Below are positions 11,500 through 23,400 of a stretch of 64,000 bases of DNA, one piece after another. The position numbers and the translations under genes were made by a program. The first letter of the stretch is position 1; each line of letters begins with the position of its first letter. The notes under the pieces were generated by a model. That model worked only from the letters and a program-made list of their open reading frames with translations. It was not told the DNA's origin and did not search any database. The stretch covers positions 30,103,310-30,167,309 of the forward strand of contig NC_068352.1 in assembly GCF_014633365.1 (NCBI RefSeq), in the 5' to 3' direction. This DNA is from Diospyros lotus. Lineage: Eukaryota > Streptophyta > Magnoliopsida > Ericales > Ebenaceae.

Positions 11500-13726
11500 C
11501 TAAGGTTCACTGACATTTTTAGGTGCCAAATTCAAAACAACTTCATTATTAGCTGGTGGCATATCACGGACATTCTCAATAAGCTTCACAAGTTCTCCAT
11601 GAACATAAGTAAAACGTTCCTTGGAGATCAATGATTCTGAAAGAAGAGTTGTAGTAAGAGAATGAATGACTTGAGAACACTCATCGTTGCTGGATTGACT
11701 GATTGCATCATCCATGGGAACCAAGGAACTCTCAAGTCTCCATCGAAGTGGAAAACACTTTTCTGGGAGTTGGAAGTAGTTCTTCAGTACAAATACTCGA
11801 ATAGAATGTCTGCATAATATACCAGAATGTTCAAATTCCTTACAAGAACAGTGAACCTGTTCATCCTCTGGTATCCAAAACACAAAACATTCTCCTTCCA
11901 TTTTCTTGTAATGCCTCACAAGAAATGGGCCATTAGCCATTTCGGTTGCTGCATATTGCATAGAAAGCACAATTTCATGTTGTAATGCATTCAAGGCATA
12001 AGGACTAAGTATGCTACGTGCATGTTCCTCTATAGGTAGGCATGTTTTAAGGGGAACATACTGCAGCTTTCCTCGTCTCTGGTATTCAAATCTAGCAACA
12101 TTGCCAACCTGAAATGATTTCAACGAATCAAATTAACCAAATTATGAGCAAAATAATTGAAAGTAGAGTCAAATACCACATACCTGTTCAAATAGGATTT
12201 GCAAGCATGTCTGTGCACTCAAGATACTCCTCAAGAATGTTTCAACTGATTTTGAATACTCAGGTGTCATAGTACGAGCCAGAAAGTAACCTCTAATATA
12301 GGAAAATGGCCAGGATGCTCGACAGGAATAGAGCAGAGCTATGTGTTTATCTGAACCAAGTCCAAACCGAGCAACTAGATGGTTCCATTGGTGCTCAAAA
12401 TCCTCGATGGTCTCCAGATGATACAATACATCAAACTCAGATTTGAATTCTTCATACTGCAAGCCAAGAGGCAAAGAGAACCAACTAGATACTTTCGACA
12501 AAATTTTCCATAAACCTATAACATGTTTAGAATTTGGCAACTCAAGAGCTATAGCATCTTTAAGCCCCGAATCTATGTCAGTTACAATTGTCTGAGGCCG
12601 TCCTCTCATAAATCGAACAAAAGTCTGTTCAAAAGAAGACAACCATAAAGATTTGTGAACATAGGTGTAGAAATGATCAAAAGGATTTTTGTCTACAAAC
12701 CTGTAATGCCCAGGAAAATGACCGAGAACTTTCATCTTGTAACATAACACATCCAAGGAAAATTGGCTTGCCATGATTGTCCATGCCAAACCACACCCCA
12801 AGAAGCATATTATAGGTGATAGAGCGATATGTGGTGTCAAAAGTGACAACATCACCAAAGACTGAAAATGCATGAACGGCTTCTCCATATGACCATGCAA
12901 TGTTTTCAAGTTTACCACTCTCCTCAGTTGTAAAATTGTAAACAAATCCTTCACCCCTCCCTGCCATAGCTTTGCAAGCCTCAATAAGTTCCAACATATC
13001 ACTTTCTCTTTTCTCAGTGAGCAATGCATCATTTTCTTGAACTGTTTTCTTACAAGTCCTAATAAAATTTCTAACATCTTTTTCTATAAAGGGTAACTGC
13101 CCTGGTTGAACTCCTTTTTCTATTTCCAACACCTTCACAATCCGATTCACAGGAAACCCAGCTTTGGAGAGCAAAAGAATACGTTCTTGATCATCTTCTT
13201 GTATTTTTCTGTATGCAGGCAGGAGGCGCACTTGGTCGTCCTCCAATAATTCATGGTTATGAACATTGCTAAACTGTGAAATGTACCATTGTGTAACACC
13301 ATCAACAATTTCCTTCGTCAAATACAATTTTGCATCACATCCACATCGTACTGACTTCCTATCCCTTGGGTGCTCCACATTTGCTTTTTTCCTGGGCTGG
13401 TTAAAACCAGACCGGTAACAAACAAAATCTCTTCTATAGACCCCTAAATTGTGGCTTTCAGTTGAGCGGGCCTTCCTAATTGAAAACCCATTTTTTCTAG
13501 CAAAGTTGCTGTAGTACTCAAATGCTTCATCATCACTTTTGAATATCTGACCAACATAAGGAGTGAAAACAACTTCTGATGATGACAATGACAACTTCTC
13601 GTTCTTCACTAGCTGAGATCCTAGCATTGACTGATCATCTCCTTCATACTTGACATAACACTTCCAGTCACCACATGGACATTGCTGGCGTCGAATCCAA
13701 ATATTGTTCAATGACTTTGTTGCCAT
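11500..13726 (-). CDS. FRS11: FAR1-RELATED SEQUENCE protein, FRS11-like
   Basis: Domesticated MULE-transposase transcription factor of the FHY3/FAR1 family, nuclear, acting in light and developmental signalling by family knowledge. Three exons with exact GT/AG borders: 13726-12701, 12624-12184, 12108-11500, giving 691 residues against about 680 for Arabidopsis FRS11. Seen: an N-terminal QCPCGDWKCYVKYE segment typical of FRS11-type proteins; the FAR1 zinc-binding DNA-binding domain (about 57-140); the MULE transposase core containing VVTFDTTY and TIVTDIDSGLKDAI; and a C-terminal SWIM zinc finger, CSCKEFEHSGILCRH (about 575-590). Start: ATG at 13726 gives the conserved N-terminus. No frameshift or stop is seen. 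The paralogue assignment is by recalled similarity and is less certain than the family. The region contains no transposon ends, so it is a host gene rather than an active element. Confidence 0.93.
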
Positions 13727-15177
13727 ATTTCATGAGAGATAAATATGATACACCACCTCCCAGGCCTTTGTTCCAATCTTGGTATGAATCCTTTACTCCA
13801 ACCAAAAACAAAAATCAACAAAGCATTAAAACTCCTGATACAAGCTCAAAAATGAAATTATGCATCTGTTGTACGATGCATTTACCGACATAATAAAACA
13901 ATGCCTAAGGGCTCAAGTTGCAACGAAGAAAGTAACAAAAAATCCACTAAAATAACTAGTGCCCATTTTACAGAAAATGTGCAACACAGAGCCCAGAAAG
14001 ATAGAACCTAAGTTTAGCTTCCAACCAGACGGCAAAAGAAAAAAATCGCAAGCTAAAGCTTCCAACGGTTCAAAATGGTTCAAGACACATAATCAGAAAT
14101 TGCAAAATACACCCTTCAACGCACTTGACTGACTTAATCTCAACAATGCTGCACTTTCCAACGCTACAATCGTCAATTTCATCTTGTTTCAAGTGGTGGA
14201 AAAGGAAAGATTTGGGGACTACAAACAAGCATAGAAGAGCATAGAGTTGTGACAAATAAACAAAATTAACCGAGCAAATCTGAATTAAATACACAATTTT
14301 TTGAGAAATCGATGTATAATCGCATACCAGGATAGGGAAAGTCGCAATCTTGGAGGTGATCTGATAAACCCTTGTGAAAAAAAAAAACCCTTTCACATCT
14401 TCTGCTTCTCTGCGCTTTGGTCTGCCACCATGTTTCTGTGAAAATATATGAAAATATTCGTATTATTTTAGCATAATTCATAAATCCATCAATACTGGGC
14501 CATCTGTTATGGGCCTGACAAACCTTTATTATAAGAAGCCCACTTCCCTAGTTCCCAATATTTTGGACAGTTGCTTGTCTTTGGAGCAATTCCTTTCGAA
14601 TTTTTATAAATTAACTAAAATTTTGAAAAGTAATTCATTTTTTAGTTTGATAAGGAATTGAAAAAAAAAATTATTACTTTTATTAAAAATTATATTAATT
14701 ATATAACACGCATAATTATTTATATCTATATATGACAAATTTATATTTAAATAAAATACGACAATAATAAATTGTCTAATACTATTTATTTTTATATTGG
14801 TCATTGTTTGTGAAAAAATATAAAAAAAGTAACAATTTTATATGATTTGACCTTTCATTTAATTAATGTTTGTGAAATCATTTTTTAATTAACCTCTTCA
14901 TTTTTCTTAGTAAAGGACAATATTGTCGAGATAAAAATACTATGAAATAAAATTCATAATATTGTAATTGATATTAGAGGTGACAAGTATACAATTAACA
15001 AGTAAATAAAAATAATTTTCTTGTATTTTACAAAAATACTTTTTTCATATTAAATTTGTGATCTTCTAATCACAAAAAATAATTTTATTATTGCAGCGTT
15101 GTTATTAAAAAATCTTTTAAATGAGAACTCGTGGCGTTATAAAGAGTTTAACTTGATATTTGACAAGTTGCTCCAAT
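13727..15177. other. 5' flank of the FRS gene and AT-rich spacer
   Basis: 13727-14450 probably includes the 5' leader and promoter of the FRS gene. 14500-15170 is very AT-rich with no coding signal. Confidence 0.5.
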
Positions 15178-15675
15178 TCAAAGGCCACCTCTAGAACTAG
15201 GATTCAATAGAGGAACCCCTTTGTATTCAATTTCTTCCTTATTTCCACTCTCAATACGTCTCATTCTCTCTATAGCTTTTACAGTCAGTATCTGATCCTG
15301 CACTTGGTCTTCAACAAGTTCCTCTGAACCCACTTCAACTTGCTGAAGAATGATCCAGTTCATACATTATCTATCAGATAGGGGAACCCTTGGTAGCAGC
15401 GCTTAAATTGCTCATCGGTGAACCATCTTCAAGTCTTGATGCGAATGCTGTGGCAAGTAGACAAGAGTTGAGTCTTCTAGAGCCACAGGTGGTGAATTTT
15501 GAGTCGTGGAAGGTGAGGTTATATACAAAAAATGATTCTTCCCGAACCTAACTGGGAAGCCCCCGGCAGGAGATATATGGTCAAGCTCTTTGATATCGTC
15601 TTCCCAGCGATAATCTGTACGTAATATCTTGACAACAGAATCAGTTAAAATCACCAGTAATCCCCACACGAACAC
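15178..15675 (-). other. Possible coding remnant or 3' UTR of the PPR gene (two short ORFs)
   Basis: Two consecutive minus-strand ORFs, 15675-15412 and 15363-15178, lie directly downstream of the DYW stop codon, and the first overlaps it by 25 bp. Their composition (for example QVQDQILTVKAIERMRRIES) is not low-complexity, but I recognise no domain. They may be 3' UTR or a remnant of another gene. Confidence 0.25.
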
Positions 15676-18600
15676 TCACCATCTGTGAAATGATGAAATC
15701 TGTTTGAATCTCGTAATACTATCTGCCGGCCAACAATTTTTGATATGTATTTGAAGGCAGAATGACAGTCACCGCAGACTCGAAGATTCTTCATTATCCT
15801 TATAGGCAATCCTGATTTGCGAGTGAGAACGAAAGCAACAGCTAGCTTCTCACTGTGGTAACTAAGGAGCTCTTCTTTGGTCTCCTGATCAAGGTCATAA
15901 AGGGCAAAATTTGTCTGCGGCACATATCCCGCATCCCTCATTTTCTTGTGCAGTTCCTTAAGTTTTTCATAGATGGTATCTTTGTCACGGTGTGATCTGT
16001 CACCGGCCACAAAAACGTGAACGCCATCTTTCATGGTAACCCAACTAGAGCCGGCTTCCTTCCTCGCTGCTGCTTCCCTCATTGCGGCCCGGGCCTTCGC
16101 AACATCCTGCCACTTTGCCCCGGATGCATACATGTTAGAGAGTAGTACATAGTTGACAGCATTTTGAGGTTCCAACTGCAAAAGCATTTCAGCAGCCCTC
16201 TTACCCAAATCTGTTTTGCGACCATTTGCTCGACTGCAAGCACCAAGCACTGTCCTCCAAGTAAGAGCATTAGGTTTCATTGACATTCTGTTAATGAAGT
16301 TCTCTAACTTATCTAGTTCACCTGCTCTCCCTAGAAGGTCTACCATACATGAGAAGTGCTCCATCCTAGGGGTGAGGCTGTACACATTGGTCATAGATTC
16401 GAAATGTTCAAAACCTTGCATAACCAAACCCACATGGCTACAAGCTGATAAGACCCCAACAAAGGTGACATGATCTGGTTGTTGACCTTCTTGCTTCATT
16501 GCTTCAAAAAGCTCTAGAGCCTTGTGTCCATGTCCGTGCCGTGCATAGCCAGATATCATGGAATTCCAGGAGTACACATTCCGCACTGGCATCAACTCAA
16601 ACAACCTAGAAGCATAATCTATCCGTCCGCATTTCGAGTACATGTCAACAAGTGCACTCCCAACCACAACATCAGATTCCAAACAAGCTCTTAATGCACA
16701 AGCATGAACTTCTAGGCCGCGCTCCAATGTTGCAACTGAGGCACACGCACTGAGAACAGTAGCAAAAGTAAAGCAGTCTAGCCTCTGCCCCCTCTGTAAC
16801 ATAACCCAGACCAAACCCATGGCCTTGGGTAACATTTCATTATGGATGTACCCAGAGATCATGGAATTCCAGCTTACATCGTCCCTCCTGCCAGACATCC
16901 TCGCAAATTTTTTTCGCAGGCATCCATATCTCCGCACTTCCCATAGCAAGAAAGAAGAGTGTTCTCGATAGCACTATCATCCATGAAATGGTACTTTACC
17001 GCTAGAGCATGAATCTGATGGACCAATTCATGGCTGGAAATTGTTGAGACAGCTGAAATAATGTTGATAAAGGTTACTCTGTTAAGAACCCATCCATCTT
17101 GCATCATGTCAAAGAAATATTTTACAGCTTCAGAGACATATTCCTCGGAATTAGCAAATGCCCCAATAACAGAATTCCAAGAGATTTCATCATAGTCTTC
17201 CATTAAAGAAAACACTTTCTTGGATTCAATGATACGACCCGTCTCTGCATATAAAGCAAGAAGAGCATTTGAAACTGAAACATCTAAATCAAGTCCAAGT
17301 TTAAGTCCTTCACAATGTATTTGCTCTCCCAGCTTGATCCAACCTAGGCTCCCGCATGAATTTAAAGCACTAATCAATGTGAAATTTGAAGGCATCAATC
17401 GGTTCGTCTCATTGTACAGAAGCTTGTCACTGCATTTTCAAAATACTCATTCTGGTCAAGCCCAGAGATGATAGAATTCCATGAGATTGAATCTTTATTA
17501 ACCATGAGTCTAAAAACAGAGCAGGCATCATCAGCGGCACCACATTTAGCATACATATTAACTAGCCCATTTCCAATTGCAATGCTGGAATTAATTAAGC
17601 CAGCTCGGATGACATATGCATGAACCTCTTTACCTCTTCTTCTGCCCTCCTCTAGCTCAAAGAACTCAGCAAATGCACTCAAAAGAACCACAAAAGAGTT
17701 GGAGTTTATTTCGACCAAGTCTTTCATCTCTAAAAAAAGTTCAGCTGCTTCCTCTGCATGCTTTTGCTTTATCAATCCAACCATCAAACCATTCATGGAC
17801 ACTGCATTCCTATGAGCCATTTTTTCAAAAATCTTTTTAGCCATATCTAGCACCCCAACTCTTGCAAACCCACTTACCAGAGCACTACCCACATATAGAT
17901 CTTGTACGAACCCTAACTTCTTAATTTTGGCTAGCAATTGCTCAAGCAAACACACAGCACAGTCCACAGATGAGCCAGCAGCCCTTATTAAACTGCCAAA
18001 TGTATATTCATTACCCTTGAAACTAAATTCCAAGGCCTCTTGTTGCATGCTGGAGAAAAGACCAAACGCAGAAACTGCATCACCTCTTTGTGAACAAACT
18101 GAAATGATAGAATTCCACGATACAGAATTCTTTATCTGTATCCCGTTGAAAATGCAGAAAGCACTATCCATACAATTCCCATACACAGAAATCAGAACAT
18201 TACCGACTACAGCATCAAGTGAAAGTGGGGTTTTTGAAACTAAACCATGAATTTGCAACCCAAGGCTAAGCCCTCCAGGTTCTGAAACCTGGCAAGCACG
18301 GAGAGCACTGGCTATGGCATAGGCATTCAAAGAAACACCCTCGAGTATCATCTCTCGAAAAACAGCACACGCCTTGTTCGGCATGTCGTACTGGGTATAC
18401 CCTGAAATCAAACAAGCCCATGTCACGGAATTCCTGCTAGGCATTTTATCAAACAACTCGTGCGCAGAAACCAAATCACCAATTCTGACATATATATTAA
18501 TAAGGGTATTCCAGAAAAAGAAGTCGCCGGCAAAGCCATTCTTGATAATCTGTAAATGGAGCTCCTTGGCATCCTCATGGAGGCAAGAAAATTGATACCG

Positions 18601-18711
18601 CCGGACAAGAAACTCATATATTCCGGCGCTCGGTTGCGAAAAACAAACTGGGTTTTCGGCTGGAAATAGATTTACCACTTGGGAATGAGATAAATCCAGC
18701 CGGTCAACCAA
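15651..18711 (-). CDS. DYW-class pentatricopeptide repeat protein, MEF7/At5g09950-like, frameshifted
   Basis: Organellar RNA-editing factor family: PPR repeats bind RNA and the C-terminal DYW domain is a cytidine-deaminase-like module. Three overlapping frames join into one protein of about 1000 residues: 18711-17395, 17398-16874 and 16949-15651. Seen: many P/L/S-type repeats (such as [10 protein letters not shown] and [18 protein letters not shown]), E and E+ motifs, and a DYW domain with [26 protein letters not shown] and terminal CGDYW. The order and wording of the repeats resemble Arabidopsis At5g09950 (MEF7) as I recall it. Single-base breaks occur near 17391-17406 and at the A3/T7 tract 16905-16914. 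At the 5' end no in-frame ATG precedes about residue 90; the frame beginning with an ATG near 18770 (MTHKLQ) would join only with another one-base change near 18711. It is either a young pseudogene or carries sequencing errors. No intron is needed. Confidence 0.85.
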
Positions 18712-20443
18712 GACTGGATTCGGGTCGAATCAGAAAGCAGAGGCTGTACAGAACGGTTTGGAGTTTGTGGGTCATGGAGAAGCGAGGCAGCGAATGAACC
18801 AAACGAAGAAGTAGAACTGCAGAGGATTCGGCTTCGCCTGTATATGCATTCAAGATTTGTGCGATACATAGTTCGATCCGAAGAGAGGAAGTCTGTCTCA
18901 TGTTTTCGCGATTTTCAGCGAAAGAGCACTCTATGTGTTCGTTATTTGGCGGTTTTCGCGCCAGCCTGAATTGCAATTACTTTGGGTTTATTACACAATG
19001 GCCCCTCAGGGGTTGAAGGTTGAAACGGTTGCTGGTTTTAGTTTTTTTTTTTTCTTTTGGTTTTAGGTTTTTTTTTTTTTTGTGCCCATTTTTAAAATTA
19101 AGAAAAAAAATTAGTCTTTTTTTGTTTCCTTAAAAATGAATTTAAATTTAAAAATTGACAAAATATGAAAACACTAAAATGGTATTTTCGTGTCATGATT
19201 GTTTCAGTTTTTTTTTTTGACTTAATTTTTTTAATAAAATATTAAAATATGAATTTCCAAATGATTGCAAATATTAGTTAATAAAGTAATCTACACGTAT
19301 ACATAACATAAAATGATATTACTTAAGTCTTGTATACGGTTAGGATTTTTAATTATTTGAGAATATATTTTATTTTTTCTTTTTGATTTAGAATTCTTAT
19401 TTCTTTTTTGTTTTAGATACTTATTCTTATTTGGATTATGATTCTTTTTCTATTATAATTATTTCTTGTTTAGTATAGAATTCCTTTATGTTATACAATA
19501 ATTTTTATCATCAATTTGAATGAAATAATAATTTTTCTTAAAAGAAATATTTTTCTTATTTGTTCTTTTCCTTTATAATAGTTTATTAAATATATTCGTG
19601 ACCTGACCTACCAAGGTGATATTTTATCTATTCATTTACATCAACTTTATTAATTTATAATATAATTTTAATCTTATCAAGAATGGGTTGAGCAATCCAT
19701 CTACGTTCCAGTATCAATAAATGCAAAAAAATATAAGATTAATTTAATTTTCTCTTAACGAAAATTAAAACAGACAAAACCAAATGAATCGTATATAAAA
19801 TCAAATATACCCAAACGAATAGAAGACAGTCCACTAGTGTTTAGATCTAAATTGATTATTAATAAGGTTATTTATAAAGTTGATAGAATAGTTCTCTTTC
19901 TCGATTAAAATGGCACCTAAAATGACTCTTTTCACAACCCGAAATCATTGTTGAAGCACCCGAGAAAATGTGCCACAATATGCCTTAATATGTAACCACT
20001 ACCATTAAGTTAATCTTTGTGCCAACAAACGTCTGGTCAAGATGCCTCTGTACACTGTATCTGTGCCCGAATCAATTTCCTCATGAGGCCATGGAAAGAG
20101 AAGATTTTCAAGCCAAAATATTTCATTAAGTTGAACATTTCCAAGGCATAGAGAGATATTTTGAAGCCATGAAAAACATTCTACTGAACTTGTTCACATT
20201 TTTGCAGAAGTATGCAGCTGCAAAGCCTGCTACTTCGAAACGAGATAAACCCAGATTACTGGTTAAGCAGTTAGGGATTGATCTGGGCCGTCTGGCATCC
20301 TTCAGCCGCCAAGCGAAGAGTTGCATACGCTGAGCTATCGCTATGGCCATTTGCGGCGATGGCATGCCATAGGCTTGGTTCTGTTCTGTACCAGGAGGGC
20401 CGTGAAGTTTTGCGTCTTCGTAAGGTCCTTCCCGGGTTTTTTG
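18712..20443. other. Spacer between the PPR gene and PHYC
   Basis: 18712-18980 probably contains the true N-terminal part or 5' leader of the PPR gene. From 19000 to 20100 the DNA is AT-rich with poly-T tracts and no coding signal. 20100-20443 is 3' flank or 3' UTR of PHYC. Confidence 0.5.
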
Positions 20444-23400
20444 TCATCTCCGATGGGTTATCTGCTCAACCAGTGGAAATTCTATGAGAACTATGAATGA
20501 TGATCTATCTGCCTCTCTAAGATACTGCACAGTGCCATTCATGAGCTTTACAAGCTTTTGGCTGATGTATAGCCCCAGGCCCTCTCTTGAGACACTCTGG
20601 CTGTGGTGGAACATCTCTTGAATTAACTCTTCTGGGATCCCGGGGGCTGGATGAATGATCCTGCCATGCAAAAAACATAATCAGGTCTGAAAAATCTTCA
20701 GAAATAACATATTGACACACATGGTGGTCATTTCATGAATTACAACCATTATTTTGAAGAGGGCTATTATTTTGAGATGAAGACAATGTTGAAACTGAGG
20801 TCGTTGCCAAAAAAAGACTGTAAATCAAGAAATCTTTGGAATTTTTACACAAAGTAATCGAAGCTGTGAAATAGAATAGACATTTAGGATGTTATAAGAG
20901 CCAAAATACAACATCCAAGAAGTTTGAAAGCACTAAATAGTTCTTCTCTCAAGTGGTTTCCATTTTATGCCTTGACGTTCTCAATAGGCTCATAATGGTC
21001 CAACTTTATTCTCAAAGATAATTGAAACAAACAACTAACAAAAAGGGTGTCTCAAGTGCATGAGACTCTCTGTTTTGGAAGGGTCATATGTGTATGCAAC
21101 CTTCCCCTTACTATTGCAAAGACTTCGTCCCCTTCCGATCACAAAGTAGCAACCTTACCATTGCTATTAGGATTCACCCACTGAAACAAATAATTAGTAT
21201 GTAACAAAGGTTGCCATGAAAGCTATATTATCCATTCTCCTTGAAGAATGCATTTTATCCACAGTAACAAGGAAGGGAAGAAGAATAAGGCAACAAGAAA
21301 AAGGTGCATACCACTAGACAATGGCAGGCAGAGTGGGAAGGGGAGGAGAGGTTGTATCATGTCCAAGAATTGACTAGCATGACTTCAATTTTATTAAATA
21401 GATGGAAATAAGACAATCACTTAAAAAATCTAGAAAAAAATAAATAAATAAAAAGGGAAGGATACCAATGGTAAAATAGGGGAAACAAATTGAAAGCCAG
21501 GCAACTTGTTTGAACATATTTCTCTTATGGCAAAAAACAAAATGGAATTTGGCAAAAATAAAAAACTGGAGGGACACAACTGCGACCAAGTTGTAAACAT
21601 GCGATATACTTGCTAGACATGATCATGATTTCGTACTTACCTAGATGTTTCCAGATTGTTTCCTAGACTTTACATATCTTAGTCCACTACTCTGAAAATA
21701 TGTTACCTACATCAGTGGAGAAGAGTCTGTATCTCATAATTGGAGGAATATTTAGCACTAGCAGTGGCAACTATATCTAGTATTCGCTTTAGAAGGTGCG
21801 GTGCTTTAGGTTCCTTCAAAAGCTGCTTTCATGACATATACAAACCTGATCCTAAAGGCGGACTACTGTATCAGCAGAGATTTGTTTCTTTAACATATGG
21901 AAAGAGGAGAGGAACTTGGCATTCCCTTTTTTATGCATTTCAAGCTAAGTTCACAACTTTAGACTTGCATCTTTGCTGGTCTCACTACGTGCTCCAGGTT
22001 ACCTAAATGGGAGGTAACAGAGTTGAAGAACCTCAAATGATGCGGACCCATCTATTCTAAAGCTGAAATGTAAGCCACATATAAATTCTAAGCTGTTTGA
22101 AGGAGAAGAATGTAGTCTTCTAAGATAGAATTCGAATTCCCTCATTCAATGTAATTTGATAATTCTAGTTCTCCACCCAAATGTGCTTTGAGTCCCCCAC
22201 GCACAACCTCCCCCCCGATCTTTATTAATTATAGCTTTAACCTATAAAAGGGGGAAAAAGCAGTTAAATCTATGTATCAGAAGCTTAACTCTTTTAGCCT
22301 TTCCATGCCAGTACACACCACAGTGTTGGCAGATGGAAGTTACACATTTTTATCAACAAAGAGAAAGAAAGTGGATGCCCTACTGCATTAGCAATCAGTA
22401 AGTGCTACTATTCATAAGATCGCAAGGTTACGTTTCTTTCTGTTCTTTACAGATCCAACTTCAAACAAGAAAGGAAAAAGAAAAAGAAAAAGAAAATTTC
22501 TAACTTCAAAATATTGTCTTCCCGTGGAATCAGTGTTGTAGGTGTTATACTCCCCTTTTATTATTATTATTATTATTATTTTTGGCAAGATAGGTACTGT
22601 CAATGCTCCACCAGGTAATGTGTACTTATCAAATGGCCATTACCAATCAATTCATATAAAAAAATTCAAAAAATAACGTAAAAATAATAGTTTATCTCTA
22701 AAAATTATTTTGAGCTCTCAGCCATTTTTTTTCCACATAGATGTCCCACATCCCAAGTTATTACTAAAATTTTAAAAATGAAAAAGAGAAACATTGATAG
22801 ATAAAGTAAATTTGAAGATTCTAAGAATAAAACATCATGCATAAACCTTCATATGCTCAAATTTGGTACTAGGAAGGAGAAGATCTAAAGTTTTAAAAAA
22901 AAAAATTTTAGATAGCAACTCTATATCTAGACAGACAAAAACAGGGTTAGAAATAAACATAATTAAAAAATATTGAAAATTATATGTGAATTGGAGACCC
23001 TGGACCCCTCTACCCCTTCCTGACCAGGGATTTTTCATCCTCTTCGTGCTCCATCGGGAAATTTTTATGTCCAAACTTGTTCCAAATACAAGAGGTTTAA
23101 CATATACCCCTGGCAAGGCAGACATCCATTGCCATCCGTACTCTTAACAATGATGGCCTATTATATTTCTGTAATTTTAACCCATAAAATCTTAAATGGC
23201 TATTGTTAAATAAGATAAGTAAGGGGATATTAGTGTATTTATCTTTAAGTAAATATATGTATATATATGCTTATGTTGTACTCTTGAGGAATATACAAAC
23301 AGTTCCTTTGTATTTATCTAACATGGTATCAGAGCCCAAACCCTAACCTAACCCTAGCCGCCGCTGTCAGCCGACGCCATCACCACCGGTCGCTTCGCCC

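Noticed and set aside
11500..13726. Active Mutator-like transposon instead of a host gene
   Set aside because: The FRS protein has the host-specific FAR1 domain arrangement and spliced introns, and no terminal inverted repeats flank it.
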